A DNA stretch of 64,000 nucleotides from Ceratorhiza oryzae-sativae (GCA_030998015.1 JARWMV010000242.1:110676-174675), one strand, 5' to 3'. Numbered from the stretch's first letter, positions 31,650-44,792 are shown. Translations and numbers: made by a program. Notes: generated by a model from the sequence alone, not told the origin.

Positions 31650-34529
31650 ATGACCGATAGCATGCAAACAACTGTAGCTAGCAGTCTACACTGCATTGAG
31701 CCATTGCGGGGGACAGAGAACTATAACGTTTGGCATGTGCAAATGGAGGACATACTCACTGACCTTGATTTGTACAGATATATCAACTGATCTAAGTCAC
31801 TACCACCCAAAATACTTGAAGTTACCCTTTCGGACAGGAAAGATGCTGCAGGGAAAGCCTTACCAGACAAGACAAAAACCATGGATAACAAAGAATATAA
31901 TAAATGGTTAAAGTCAGACCAGAAAGCCTTATCAAATATAAGACTATGAGTAGATGGAAACATACTCACACACATACAGACATGTGAGTATTCCACCAAC
32001 ATGTGGGATCTCTTGGTGTCCACCTTCCAAGTCAAAGGCACAGTTGGACTAATCAATCTGTGAAGAAAATTCATTAGTCATTGCATGGCCAAGACTGACG
32101 ATATTGAGGAACACATACAGCACATGCACAGCTGGTTCCAACAAATAAATCTAATTGCACCAAGGTCAATAACTGAAGTGGATTGGATAACAACTTTAGT
32201 AGCCAGCTTACCAGATTCATGGGATATGTTCACTCAATCCATAAGCTTCCAATTCAAAATGGACAACGTAAACAAGCTAGTGGATCAAATAAGTGATCTA
32301 CACTCAAGGATATTAGCCAAGGCACACCAAAGAAGTAATTGTAACAATGAACCAAAAGCATTCTTCAGTACAAATAAGTTCCAACAGAATAGGCCTACAC
32401 ATACCAATACAAAACCTCCAGACAAGTCAAAGTCAAAGTGCAAGAATTGCAGAAAGATCAGGCACTGGGCAAACAAATGCTGAAGCCTGGGAGGAGGCGC
32501 ATACAAGCAAAGTCAGCTCAACAAAGCAAACAAAGGAAATTTCCATAACCGAAGATTTGACTCACCCAATAAGAGTCAAACTGGCAATGCACATACACAT
32601 ATAGCCATGTCAAACAACAGCAAAACCCCCAAGTACGCCTTTTCAACCTATGAAGATCAACTGACATTAGTAAGTATTGACTGTAATACGTGGCTAGCTG
32701 ATAGCAGAACTACAACTCACATCGCTAGGGACCTAGAGGCATTTACTACGTATAGTAAATTGTCTGGTTACATCACTGGAGTCACTGGTAAAGAGCCAAT
32801 TCTAGGCTGAGGCTCAGTTAGACTCAGATGTAAAATAGATCCAAACAAAGATCAATACAAGACTATTGTCCTGACAAATGTAGCACATGTACCTGGATCA
32901 CCTGCTAATCTAATCAGCTTATCGCTGATCACTGATAAGGGCATGTGTGTCTCATTGGACTGCAACAAGCTAATCATAACAGACACAAATAATCATAAAG
33001 TAGTGATAGGGTCAAAACTTAATGATCGCATACAGGGCAGTTTGTGGAAGATTGACACTCAAACAATAAGCAACCCTGTAGACAGTAGAACAATAAACAA
33101 GGTTGCACTTGTGAAACAAACTGGCCAAACCTGGTATGATTGGCATAGGATTCTGGGTCACCTAAATGTGCAGACACTCAAGTGATTGAAAAGTACTAAT
33201 GCTGTCAAGGGAATGGAAGTTGCTGATGATAAAATAGGCTTGACCTTCAAATGTGAAGCATGCATGCAATCAAAAGCGCATATAAAGCCCTTCCCAAAAC
33301 AGTCGCAAACAATTGTGAATGAGATAGGCGAACTCATAGTTACCAATGTGTGGGGACCGGCTTGCATCACATTCATCAGTAAATATAGATATTATGTATC
33401 GTTCACAGATGTAGCTACACGTTTTACAAAACTAAGTTTTCTGAGACACAAAGACAAGACTTTGAGAGAATACAAGGCATTCAAAGCAATGTTAGAAACA
33501 CAGAAATCTAAGAAAATAAAACACATACAATTTGATAATGGAGGTGAGTTTGTAAATAAAGAATGGTTTGAGCATGCCACTCTGAAAGGAACTATTTTGG
33601 AAACTACAGCCCCATATTCAGCTCAGCAAAACGGAATTGCTGAACGGCTAAACAGGACACTTACTGAAAAAGTGCAAGTGATGATGCTCAAGTCAGGAGC
33701 ACCAAAGTTCTTATGGAATGAAGTGATAGCATATGCATGCTATCTAAAGAACCAGGTGCCCACATAAGTACATGGAGCATTCTGGAAAACACTGTACAAG
33801 CTCTTTTGGGGTAAGAAACCAAACTTTAGCCAATTAAGGCTGTGGGGAACGAAATGTTACATACTTAATCAAGGAGAGAACATATCAAAATTAGACCCTA
33901 AAACTTTTACAGGTATATTTACAGGAATATCAGATGTACAAGGTAAAAGTTGGAGATATTACAAGCCTGGAGCTAATTGCATAATGCACTCATGGAACGT
34001 CTTGTTTACATGAGTATATGCACAGCCTGCAGGTGTGCAAGATGATCCAGAATGGGTAGAAACAGTTGTTCCACCTGCTGAGGGGGAGTCAAGTCAGAAT
34101 AGCAGCACTGCAGAACAAACTGTAGAACTTACTGGAACAGGGGGAGATACCAAGCTGAGCAGCAAGCGAAAGAATGACTCAGTAGATGCAGGAGAGCAGA
34201 AAGGTATAAAAGAGGAGACTAAGAGCATGAAGAAAGCATCCAACTCACAACTTTCATCTACTCTTATTCACTCTGTCACCTCTAAACCACCCAACTGCTC
34301 TATTATGCTTAACACCCCTCACCCTGATACTTCTATATTGCTTAATTGAATTAATGCTGTTGACCAACACACCAGCATGCGAACCTGTTGCAACAACCCC
34401 AATGCTCCAGCTATCACTTTGGAACAAGAGTGTGGAGGAGTCAAAATCAAGATCAACAACTCCACCACGACAGGTAAGCTCATGTATGAGGATAAAAATG
34501 AGGTATCTAACCTTGTATTAGGACTCACC
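31650..34529 (+). pseudogene. Copia C1 Gag-Pol, first part (Gag, PR, IN)
   Basis: Starts MTDSMQTTVASSLHCIEPL. Gag includes MWDLLVSTFQVKG and a CCHC knuckle CKNCRKIRHWANKC (about 32,440). The protease region reads WLADSRTTTHIA, where the usual D-S-G triad is lost. GAG-pre-integrase (WHRILGHLN) is followed by an integrase core with FDNGGEF (33,532) and PYSAQQNGIAERLNRTL (33,611). In-frame stops are at about 31,787, 31,947, 32,059, 32,480, 32,808, 33,183, 33,765 and 34,011. It ends in the linker where A2 is inserted. Confidence 0.85.
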
Positions 34530-34904
34530 TGTCGACGACGACAAGTCAGGCAACGAGGAAAAGAGTAAGAAAGGAAAAGAACTTGTATTCGACGAGAGGT
34601 CAAGTTCTTGAGGAGCCCTCTGCAAACTTGACCTGGTTTATATACATAGTACGAGCCACATCATAACAAACAAGTCTGTACAGTGAGTCATGACTGATAA
34701 GAGATAGAAGCAGTAGAAGCGACTGCGGAACTGCAGAATTTCACATCAGAGTTGAAATACATCTTGGTTGTCAGTCCAGACCACCCCCTGAATCACATGA
34801 CACAGATATACCATAAAAGGCAAGTATGTTTGAAGCTGGTCTCATAAAATGTAGTAAATCGAGAAAATATTATAGAGTGGATATATGTGTGTCAGTTTGT
34901 GACA
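34530..34904 (-). repeat. Gypsy A2 3' LTR
   Basis: 375 bp, TGTCGACGACGACAAG to CAGTTTGTGACA on the plus strand, adjoining the polypurine complement CTTCCCCCTTCAAG. Confidence 0.92.
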
Positions 34905-37900
34905 CTTCCCCCTTCAAGGCATGGGGGTCATGGGGTGCCTTTGGGTGTGACTTGACATAGTCAGCAATGAGTTCTGGTGCATTCACCAGGTCATCGTATG
35001 TTAGCCATTGTCGCTTGTCGTAGCCGAGCCACTTGACATAGTATTCAAAGATGTTAGATCTTTTGTTGTATTGTGACTTTATGAACTGTTCCACTTCAAA
35101 TTCTTCTTCCCCTTCAGGAGTTACCACAGGTGGTGGTGGGGGAACCTGACAGCCATATGGGTCGTCTTTATATTTGGTCAGGAGTGAGACATGAAACACT
35201 GGGTGTATTTTCATGGTTATCAGTAGGTCTAGTTTGTAGGCATGTGTGCCATGTTGTGCTACCACCTTGAATGGTCCAACTCTTTTGTGGGCCAGTTTCC
35301 TGGAGGCTGTTATGGATCACTAACATTTTCTATTATTTTAGTCTGCTCTGCCAACCTCAAGCGATGCCTCTGTAATTAAATTGTGAAATACTCGAATTTG
35401 TATGCGCTCTGAATTGTACTATTTTCCGTTACATTACATAGTACAAATTTCCTGCTCTCCAACGCATATTTTATTAAGTTTTTACAATAAGATCTCAGAG
35501 AGATACAGAGGTTGCGATATTTCCTCTTATCAGGAGATATTGATTACAACATCGCACCGCTCATATCTCGGCAACCGCTTACGCTATCAGAGCGATCTTG
35601 TGCTCTATCGATAGCCAATCTTCGGCGGTATCTGCAGCCCGAAGATCGTCGCGATCCACCAGATCCTCGCGCCGGAATGGCCCGAAGATCATTAGAATCT
35701 TACTGGACCATCAATCAAGATCTAATGACTCCAGTGAGTCAGGAGAGCTTCCCAAATTGATCCAGAAGCTTCTTTGACTCACTTTATGACTCACTGAGAT
35801 GTAGCCTCCATTCATTACATGTATATACTATGATAATATGATCTACAAGCCAATAGCAGGTCTCAGATGCATCAATGCCTTCGATCCACACCCTGTCTTT
35901 ACTCTTTTATCCTATACTGGGCTAGGGTGTACCCCAAGTATAGCAGTACCCTCTTTTGATGATCGCACTGGCATGCATGTATCTATTTGGCTCTGGAATG
36001 CCCTCCTCAGGGTATAAAAGGACCTCCTCTGAGGCCCTTCCAGACCACCTCCCTCTACTCAACCCAGACTGGTTATTGGTTTCTTTTCTCTTTCTATTTC
36101 TCTTGTCTGTGTGTGATTTCTTATATAACTAGTACTGAGGAATAAAGTACCATATTAGTTATATACTGTCTGAGACATTGTATCTTATATACAGAGATAT
36201 ATAAGGATACAATATTGCCTGATTGAGCGTGACATTAAGTACCAGCTATTAGAGGAAATCTAAGTACCTGTAGCTGAGGAAGTACATGCATTAGGCAGCC
36301 CACCATCTATCCTATAAGCTATCGCTTAAGCCTAGTATTAAGATTAGTATCAGTTAGTCCAAGCGACTAGGGCTGAACTACATTTAAGATATCTAAGGGA
36401 ACCTGACCATAGTAGTCTTGCTCTTTATACCTATAAATTAGTCAGTTTACACTGTGAAAGATTAAGACTACCTTGAGTGTTACTTGATTGTATTGCAACT
36501 ATTTTGAGCCTTCTTACTCTAGTCTAAGAAGTATTGAGTACGATTAGTGTATACTAACATATCTACATTTGCTTAAGCTCTAGATATTCAAGTGTACCCT
36601 GACCTGTAACAGAGGCCTGCTGTGTCTGTATGTTTTTGGTATCAAGCCAGACTTTGTCTCCAACCTTAATAACTTCAGGAGTCCGATGCTTCTGGTCGTA
36701 GTATTCCTTGATCCTCTGGTTTGCTATTTCCAGGGTGGCCTTAAGTTCGTCATGGCCCTTTTGGAGCCATTCTGCATGGTTGTCTGCTAAAGGGAGTTCT
36801 GGTTCCTCCCTGTCCCCAACTGCTAGCCTTGGGTGGAAACTGTAGTTTGCAAAGAATGGTGATTTGCCAGTTGAGGCGTTGACACCATTATTGTAGGCAA
36901 ATTCAGCTAATGGTAGGAGTGAGACCCAGTTGTCTTGTCTGTCTGATACATAGTGTCTGATGTACCCTTCCACTACTTGGTTGGCCTGTTTGGACTGGCC
37001 ATCTGTCTGAGGGTGGTATGCTGTGGAGTAGGAGGGTTTTATATCCAGTCGTTTGTATAAGTGCCTTAAGAATTTGGATGCAAAGTTGGGGCCGCGGTCG
37101 GAGATTGTTTTCCATGGTAACCCATGGAGTTTCCATACATATGTTAGGAACAGGTTGGCACAATCCATAGCACTGGCTTCCGATTGACATGGAATAAAGT
37201 GGACCATTTTTGTCAGACAGTCGACCACTGTAAATATGGCATCAAATCCCTCTGACAGGGGTAGCCCGGTGATCAGATCATAGGTAATTTCTTCCCAAGG
37301 TTTTTCTGGTGCAGGTATTGGGTTTAGGAGCCCTGGGGGAACTTGGTTGCTGTGCTTGTTCCTGATGCATGACTTGCAGTGTGTGACATATTCATTGACT
37401 GATTTTTTCATTGATAACCATGTGTATTTGCAATTTAGCAATTCATATGTTCTGAACTGTCCTGGGTGTCCTGCTGCTGGGCTGTTGTGATGGCTTTCAA
37501 TGACCAGTTTGCAAAGTTCTTTGTTATTTGGGACGTAGATACTGCCCTTGTGTTGTAAGAGTCCTTTGTCCCATTCCCAATCTTTGACCTTCTCATTGTC
37601 ATCTAGGGCTTTTAGGACTTTTGATAGGTGTTTGTCCCCCAGGATAGCATCCCTAATGAGTTGTTCTAGGTCATTGTCTGGCATGATTGCTTGCAGGCAT
37701 AGTGATTTCAGCTCCAAAAATTGGTTTTGCGCAAGCAGAGCTTGGCTCTCACCCCCCTCTTTAGGGATGTGTCTTGACAGCCTAGAGAATATGTCTGCCT
37801 GGCCATTCTTCACCCCTTCAATATATAGAATTTTGAATTTGAACCTGGATAAGAACTCATGCCACCGTGTGACCTGCCTGTTCAGTGGCCGATTTGTCTT

Positions 37901-39730
37901 CCAATACTCCAAATTCTTGTGGTCACAAACAATGTTTACCAGATGTTCGGCCCCTTCTAGCAAATGACGCCAGTGTTTGAGGGCCTTTATAATTGCCAGC
38001 ATTTCTTTGTTGTAAATATTGTAATTTCTTTCTGCTGGGACCATTGCCTTGGAGTAATAGGAAATTGGGTGGAGCATTCCGTCCTCTCCATATTGCAATA
38101 ATACAGTGCCTGTGGCATAGCCTGAGGCATCAGTTTCCAAAATGAATGGTTTGTTGGGCTCTGGCTGAATTAGGAGGGGGGCTTCTTTTAATTTTTGCTT
38201 CAGCAGGTTCCATGCCTGATCCCTTTCTTCTGTCCATTCCCATTTTACATCCTTCTTGACAAGTTCATAAAGACATCTTGTAATTTTCGAAAAGTCTTTT
38301 ATGAAGTGCCTCAACCAATTTGCAAACCCCAACCCTTCCAGGACTTTGGTTGGGTTGGTAGGGGTTGGCCATTCAACAGCCTTTTCAACCTTGGCTGGGT
38401 CTACTTTAATTCCCTGGGGAGTCACTACTATTCCCAGGTAATCAACTTCAGTGACATCAAAGACACATTTCTCCAGGGCGCAATATAGGCCAGCTTTTTG
38501 AAGGTGATGTAAGACTTCCTTGACATGTTCATCATGTTCTTCCTGGTTTTTGGAGAATACTAATATGTTGTCCATATAGATTACCACATAAATGCCTTTG
38601 ATGTCTTGGAACTCTTCCCAGATCATGGCCATGAAGGTTCCTGGTGCGTTCTTTTGACCAAATTGCATGACTAAGGGCTTGTACAGCCCATATTTGGTCT
38701 TAAAAGCTGCTTTCCATTCATCCCCTTCATGAATTCATATGAGGTTGAAGCCCCATTTTAGATCAAACTTGGTGAATATCTTTGCCCCATGCAGCGTCTC
38801 CACAATATCATTGATGCGTGGGAGTGGGTACACATTAGAGACTGTCATTTTGTTTAGTCACCGGTAGTCAATGCACATGTGCAGCTTCCCATTCTTCTTT
38901 TTGACAAATATGACTGGAGATGCCATTGGTGACCTTGAGGGTCTGATATGCCCTGCTTTCAGTTGGCGCTCCAAGGTTTTGCACAATTCTGCATCTTCCT
39001 TGACACCCACACTATATATGGGGCCATGCCTTGGCTTGGCATCTGGTTTTAAATCTACTTCCATATCCCACTTTCTATGGGGTGGTAACGGCTGGATGTC
39101 ATCTTCTTCAGTGAATATTTTCTTGAACTCCCTGTATTTGATTGGGAGGGAATCTAAAGAGTCCAACTGGAGCTCCTTGGGTTTGTTTGCTTGCACATGT
39201 AGGGGTTTTGTAATGCAGTGTTTCAAGCAGATTGGTGAGTTGAACTTCATATCTTTCCCCTCCCAATCAATGTCTGGGTTATGGAATTTGAGCCACGACA
39301 TGCCCAGAACTAGATCATTTTTGCTGACATTCACAATGTAGGCACTGAGGATCTCTTGGTGCTCTTGAATACACAACTCAAAGGTGCAGTAATGGGTCAC
39401 AGACCCAGAGTCTATCTCCCTTCCATCAATTACCCTCAGTTTCTTGGGTGTTTTTAGGACAACGGTGGGAATATGGTATTGTTTAACCAAATCTTCATGT
39501 ATAAATACTGACATGGTCCCTGAGTCAATCATGGCCCATCCGTTAAATTTTTTCATGTTATATGCAGATTTGCGTTCAGGGGTTATGCGCAGGGGAAATG
39601 CATGAAAGAAAAACTGTAGTTGTGATTGGTTTCCTAATGACATACATTCCATTTCCATATTTTTATTTTCATTAAGCACATTTTGTAACATAGCACCCAA
39701 GACCACCCCCCTGGCACGGTTTGAGCTCAT
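34870..39730 (-). pseudogene. Gypsy A2 Pol polyprotein, split by solo LTR-A
   Basis: Starts MSSNRARGVVLGAMLQNVLN with its ATG overlapping the Gag TGA (ATGA at about 39,727-39,730). Protease AMIDSGTMSVFIH. The RT motif with the first Asp, FTKFDLKWGFN, is present (about 38,770). The YMDD box reads YMDNIL (second Asp to Asn). RNase H LETDASGYATG. Integrase has the zinc site HHNSPAAGHPGQF and is open until the LTR-A insertion at 36,611. The chromodomain lies beyond it at about 34,980-35,110 (EVEQFIKSQYN then VKWLGYDKRQW). Stops at about 38,856 and 38,740 (Trp-to-stop and CGA-to-TGA type) break the frame. Confidence 0.88.
35308..36611 (+). repeat. Solo LTR-A nested in gypsy A2, TSD GAGGC
   Basis: 1,304 bp, TGTTATGGATC to CCTGTAACA, flanked by GAGGC at 35,303-35,307 and 36,612-36,616, joining A2 Pol in frame when removed. 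It is CpG-rich (about 18 CpG in the promoter-proximal 190 bp) and therefore young. It is the innermost layer of the nest. Confidence 0.95.
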
Positions 39731-41157
39731 TCTTTTACCGACTCTTCGTCAGTTGTTTCTACATCCTCAACCACTGCCTTGTATCCTGACATCTTAGCTG
39801 AGGGGCATTTGGCTGCAATATGACCCTGTCCTCCACAGTTATAGCAGGTGCTTGTCCCCTTTCCTTTTCCTGCGCTATCCAGATGCATTGCATCTGGATC
39901 CCTTGCCTTGGGGGCTGCCGGTGGATGATTATCCTTCTTTATGTCCTTGAAGGATTCTTGTACATTGGCATTGCTGCCATCGTAGCAGACAGTTGGAACT
40001 GTGAAGCCCTTTGCATTGGGCCCAATGGCCACAATCTGACCTTTTACAGCTCTCCCGTCCTTAATCTTATATATCCATTCCCCATTTTTGAATTTCTCCT
40101 TTTGGGGAGTGCTTTGGGGGTTATTGGTCAGCCTACTGGACAAGGCATTGCTGCTGGGTTTGTTACTCCCATGAGACGTTTGTTTGCTACCAAACAAGAT
40201 GAGGTGGTGGTCAATTTCTAGGGCTTGCTGAGTGAGTTGGGCAAAGGTTTTGGTGCAGGGGTCATAGTTTTGGGCCACCATGCTATCTGTTACATCTGAT
40301 GATAGACCATTGTAGAACTGATCATGCATGGTGGCATTGTTGTAGTTGAGACCTGTGGAATATAGGTTGAATAGGGTGAGGTAATCCTGAACCGTCTTGG
40401 ATTGTTTCAGTTTCCACCACTTGTCGTGGTTATTTTTGGTGCAGTTCAGATCCCCATAATGGGTAGTAAATTCTTGCCAGAACAGACTGGCATCGTGAAG
40501 CCAGGGGATCGCAGTTCCAGGGTTTAAAATTTCAAATTCTTCATATGAGTTGACCCATTCGGCTGCTGATCCTTCAAGATAGGATGTGATAAATGCGACC
40601 ACTTGGTCAGCTGAGTGCCCACTCATATTGGTATTGATGTATCGGGTGCATGCAATCCTGAATGAGATGGCTTCTTCATGCTTTGTGCCATTGAACTTTT
40701 GGGGAGCTGCCATCTTGACTTTTATGGCTGATCCGCCAGTGGTAACAGTAGCTGTTGGCTGTGGTTGGGTCACACCAGTGATTGGTTGTGCTTGGGTGGC
40801 ACCTGAGCCACCTGATGAGGTGTTTATTTGTGCTTCAACACGTGTGATTGTTGTTTGAAGTATTGCTAACATGCCCACAAGGTTATTGACACTGGTGGCC
40901 AGTCCAGCCACATTGGCATCTATTTTTGTCTGGTTGGTGGTGAGCCTTGCTTCGAGTGTATCTGTGTACGTCTTGTTGTTATGTTCTACGTCTCCAATGT
41001 CATTTTGGAGGTTGTTGGTTTGTTCTTGTAGTTCATCCATTGACTGGAGCATATAGATGACTTTTTCCCCATCAGACATATTTGCCCAAGCAGGGGTAGA
41101 GGGTTGTGACACCATTTCAGAGAAGACTTGGTAAAATTCTAAAGACGACAGAGACAA
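39727..41157 (-). CDS. Gypsy A2 Gag (intact frame)
   Basis: 476 codons, open throughout and close in sequence to A1 Gag. The likely start is MVSQPSTPAWANMSDGEK at about 41,115. It has an N-terminal coiled-coil-like stretch, a Gag domain with SYLEGSAAEWVNSYEEFE, and the C-terminal knuckle CYNCGGQGHIAAKC (about 39,830). The stop overlaps the Pol start codon as ATGA, which could allow termination-reinitiation. Confidence 0.9.
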   Translation of the reverse strand: MSLSSLEFYQVFSEMVSQPSTPAWANMSDGEKVIYMLQSMDELQEQTNNLQNDIGDVEHNNKTYTDTLEARLTTNQTKIDANVAGLATSVNNLVGMLAILQTTITRVEAQINTSSGGSGATQAQPITGVTQPQPTATVTTGGSAIKVKMAAPQKFNGTKHEEAISFRIACTRYINTNMSGHSADQVVAFITSYLEGSAAEWVNSYEEFEILNPGTAIPWLHDASLFWQEFTTHYGDLNCTKNNHDKWWKLKQSKTVQDYLTLFNLYSTGLNYNNATMHDQFYNGLSSDVTDSMVAQNYDPCTKTFAQLTQQALEIDHHLILFGSKQTSHGSNKPSSNALSSRLTNNPQSTPQKEKFKNGEWIYKIKDGRAVKGQIVAIGPNAKGFTVPTVCYDGSNANVQESFKDIKKDNHPPAAPKARDPDAMHLDSAGKGKGTSTCYNCGGQGHIAAKCPSAKMSGYKAVVEDVETTDEESVKE

Positions 41158-41417
41158 TAAGGAAGTACAGGGAATTGGGAGTTGTTTTGATAATATAGGA
41201 TTTCAGTTCCCCGCACAAGTCTATAAACCTCAAAGTTTCTGATTCCTGCAAACCTTAACCAAGTATCGTCCAAGTCCCAACTTTTGGTGTCTTGGCAACA
41301 ATATGGGCACTCCACCCTCTTTAGTTTAGTTTGGTCCCAAAGGAGTGCTTCCTTGGGGAGGATTGATTTGGGCTGCTGGAAGGGGTGTTTCTTCCTGAAT
41401 TGGTGAGCCTGTGCCAC
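41139..41417 (-). CDS. Gypsy A2 leader ORF 3 (92 codons)
   Basis: Equal in length to the A1 and A3 counterparts, with the same CPYCC cluster, KSWDLDDTWLRF block and ILYYQNNSQFPVLPY segment. It ends overlapping the gag start. Function unknown. Confidence 0.5.
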   Translation of the reverse strand: MAQAHQFRKKHPFQQPKSILPKEALLWDQTKLKRVECPYCCQDTKSWDLDDTWLRFAGIRNFEVYRLVRGTEILYYQNNSQFPVLPYCLCRL

Positions 41418-41850
41418 TTAGAAAGGTGGGGTGAGGGAGGTCTGACAGCGTTGAGAAGACAGGGAAGGCGTACTTGTGGGGTTCAACTGTTTCCCAGACT
41501 ATAGCTTCTAGTTGGAGATGGTCTTGGAGGAGGGATAGGTAGTCCTCCTGGTGTTTGTGCAAACGTTCGGTTAAGTGCATGCAACGGGCCTCGGCTCCGC
41601 GAAGTTTTTCACAGGTTTCTTCATACTTATTCCAGTAATGACGGTACCTGTCTTGGAAATTTTCGATAGTGTTTAACAGGTGACAAAGAAGCTGTTGACC
41701 AAGGTTCTCCAGCTTATAGCTGGTTGCGGGGGATGGTGTAATAGTAAAGGAATTTGTCCTTCTTAGGACAATAAGGGCAGCGCGCTGGGAAGGTGGCTCC
41801 GTTTGCCTGATGGCAAATTTTGCACTCAGGGGCACCTGGCTTGGTGACAA
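41326..41850 (-). CDS. Gypsy A2 leader ORF 2 (174 codons, coiled-coil)
   Basis: Same length and layout as in A1. Heptad-like segments are LENLGQQLLCHLLNTIENF and RHYWNKYEETCEKLRGAEA. Substitutions between A1 and A2 leave the frame open over 525 bp, which is unlikely by chance in such decayed DNA. Confidence 0.5.
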   Translation of the reverse strand: MSPSQVPLSAKFAIRQTEPPSQRAALIVLRRTNSFTITPSPATSYKLENLGQQLLCHLLNTIENFQDRYRHYWNKYEETCEKLRGAEARCMHLTERLHKHQEDYLSLLQDHLQLEAIVWETVEPHKYAFPVFSTLSDLPHPTFLSGTGSPIQEETPLPAAQINPPQGSTPLGPN

Positions 41851-42399
41851 AGGCTTGTTGGGTGCGTCTGACTTTTTGGGGGTGGACTTTGATAATTACT
41901 ACTCAGTTGAAATCAATGTGCCCAGCTTCTTCAAGGATACTTTCAACTGAGTTGAGGGTGAAGCAGTGGATTGACAGGTGTCCGAACCACCCACACAGAC
42001 AGCAGTGCTGGTCTTCTGTAAAAGGTTGTGCCACTTGAGGGCTGTGCATTCCGTCAGAGACATACTCGAGCAAAAGCAGGATGAAAGAAAAATAGACCCT
42101 TTCCCAAGTCTATTGGAATAGGAAGGTGACCTCTGTTGCTCAGCTACTTAAGGGCAATGAGCAACCCCACCTCTTGTTGATGAAAGAGATTAGAGAACCA
42201 AAGCTTGTTACGACGTGTGAGGGACCTGGCTATGCAAGGTTTCACAGAGGCGCGTATAGGGCAATGATATCTCATGGCTGTGGATAGGTGGAGTAGGATT
42301 GGGGAAGGCAACAGGGAGTTATCTCAAGACGACACCAACAGCGTTCCAGAAGTATCCCAGATGACACTGAGACTTACGATTGTCAAGAACTTGACCTGA

Positions 42400-42774
42400 T
42401 GTTGACGACGACAAGTCAGGCGACAAGGAAAAGAGTAAGAAAGGAAAAGAACTTGTATTCGATGAGAGGTCAAGTTCTTGAGGAGCCCTCTGCAAACTTG
42501 ACCTGGTTTATATACATAGTACAAGCCACATCATAACAAACAAGTCCGTACAGTGAGTCATGACTGATAAGAGATAGAAGCAGTAGAAGCAACTGTGGAA
42601 CTGCGGAATTTCACATCAGAGTTGAAATACATCTCAGTTGTCAGTCCGGACCACCCCCTGAATCACATGACACAGATATACCATAAAAGGCAAGTATGTT
42701 TGAAGCTGGTCTCATAAAATGTAGTAAATCGAGAAAATATTATAGAGTGGATATATGCATGTCAGTTTGTGACA
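42400..42774 (-). repeat. Gypsy A2 5' LTR
   Basis: 375 bp with the same TATATAAACC promoter motif (minus strand, about 42,505-42,516) and the segment complementary to the primer site AGGTCAAGTTCTTGA just inside the LTR. Confidence 0.92.
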
Positions 42775-44642
42775 TCACCAATACCACAGGTGATAGCTCA
42801 GGCAGCAAGTTCGACACTGACGATGCATACAGCATTACTTCCAACATACTGTCCCTTACTGACACTCCCACCATATCCTTGACCAGTGAGAGCCCAACCT
42901 CCAAAGCCATTGAACTACCTGCATACAATGAGCTCAATGGATTGGAGGAAGTGTTCTTCAAGCTCACCTTTGATGATCCTGTTCCACCAAAAACAGAACT
43001 GTCCATGGCAACTCCTGACGCCCCTGAAACACATTGGTCCTTCCCCACTCAACATATACTGTCCGAAGACAACCTGACTGTTGAGCAAGCATTATCTGGA
43101 CTGAATGCAACCAAATGGAAGTCAGCCATGGAAGCGGAAGTGGCCACCCTTGAGAAAATGGGAAGTTACAAACTTGTCGACCTCCCAGCCAATCGAAAAG
43201 CCATTGGAAACAAATGGGTACTAACCATTAAATGCGACGAAAATGGTAAGCCTGTTTGTTATAAGGCTCAATTAGTTGCGCAGGGATTTAGTCAGCAACC
43301 AGGAATCAACTTTGGACATACTTACACACTGGTTGTACAACTTGATTCTATTTGTATCATCACATCCTTGGTGAATCAATTCGATTGGGACTTGAGGCAG
43401 CTTGATGTAAGTTCTGCTTACCTACATGCGAACATAAATGAAGAACTTTATATGCATCAGATACCATACTTCAAGGACAAAACAAATAAGGTACTTTGTC
43501 TTAAACATTCAATTTATGGACTGAAACAAGCAGGTCGAATGTGGAATCAGTTATTCAATAATAAACTCAAGCAACTTGGATATGTACCTTGCAAAACCGA
43601 CGTGTGTGTTTATTGACATATAATCAACATTGAAGATGAACTCTTCATTGCAATACTTGCAATTCACATTGACAACATTATGGTTGCAAGTTCAAGCAAC
43701 CATACTGACTTTGTTATCAAAGAACTAATGGAAGCCTTTGAAATGCGCAACCTAGGTTCCATCCAACACTTCTTAGGTATAAGCTTTACTTGTGATTGTG
43801 AGCAAGGCACTTTAACTTTGAGTCAAAAAGCATATATTGACTCTATAGTTGAATCTGCAGGTTTGCAGAATGCCTACGCCACTCACATGCCCATGACACT
43901 GAATATTCAACTCACTTGATTTGAAGGTACAAAATCCAATTTTAATTATGGAATGTACATTGGTAAGCTACTATATGTGGCCCTTTGCACAAGGCCCAAC
44001 ATAGCTTATGTCATTACATTCCTAGCCGAATTCACAATGTGCTTTGGATTGGCACATGTGACAGCTGTGAAGCACATGATCTGTTACCTAAAGGGCACTG
44101 CTTCACATGGGATAATGTACCATCAATCCAATGAAGGATTTGGAGAGTTAGGATATTCAGATGCTGACTGGGGGAGTAACTTACTTGACCGTAAGTCCAT
44201 CTCTGGTAATATATTTTTACTCAGAGGTGCAGCTATTTCTTGGTCTGCTAAGAAGCAAGCCACCATTGCTTTATCAATGATGGAAGCTGAGTATATGGCA
44301 CTTTCACATGCATGTACTCAGGCACTATGGCTGTGCCAGTTTCTTGAAGAGTTATACTATGAAGCTGACACACCAACCCTAATACTTTCAGATAATCTTG
44401 CTGCACTTATGCTTTCAGTTGAGTTGCAATATCATGGACACTTGAAACACATCAACATTTGCCATCACTTCATGTGTGATGTTATTGAGCAGTGCAAGGT
44501 ATCTACTTTGTATGTACTGTCCAAAGAGAACCTTGCCAATGCACTAACTAAAGCATTGCTGGCTCCCCAATTTAGTTATCTTACTAAGCCAATTATGGGG
44601 GAGCTGTACACAATGATTACTGAAGTTGAAGAGGATGAGTAA
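42775..44642 (+). pseudogene. Copia C1 Pol, second part (RT and RNase H)
   Basis: Continues the C1 frame after A2. RT begins WKSAMEAEVATLEKMGSYKL (about 43,115), then the HANINEELYMHQIPYF and HSIYGLKQAGRMWNQLF blocks. The catalytic box reads IHIDNIMVA where copia has YVDDI, so the second Asp is lost. RNase H has GYSDADWGSNLLDRKSISG and ALSMMEAEYMALSHA, and the tail has SKENLANALTKALL. Stops are at 43,614-43,616 and 43,917-43,919. The stretch 43,953-44,642 is open to the natural end. Confidence 0.87.
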
Positions 44643-44792
44643 TCAACCTGTATAATCAATATAATAGTTGAATTGAAATAATGGAATCATTCTGAATGTT
44701 TGAAAGTCTGATACGGTCTTTGGAATTGGCTATATTCATGTAATAAATTTCTAATCATTCCTGTAGTTTACACTTACTTGATTCAGGGGGAG

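Larger units (their letters stand above)
34530..42774 (-). mobile_element. Gypsy A2: nested in copia C1, TSD TCACC
   Basis: Family-A element with both 375-bp LTRs (34,530-34,904 and 42,400-42,774) and target copies TCACC at 34,525-34,529 and 42,775-42,779. It holds leader ORFs, gag and pol with chromodomain, plus a nested solo LTR-A (35,308-36,611). Without the insert it is about 6.94 kb, slightly longer than A1 because it keeps the 81 bp deleted from A1 RT. Same self-complementary primer site as A1. Confidence 0.95.
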
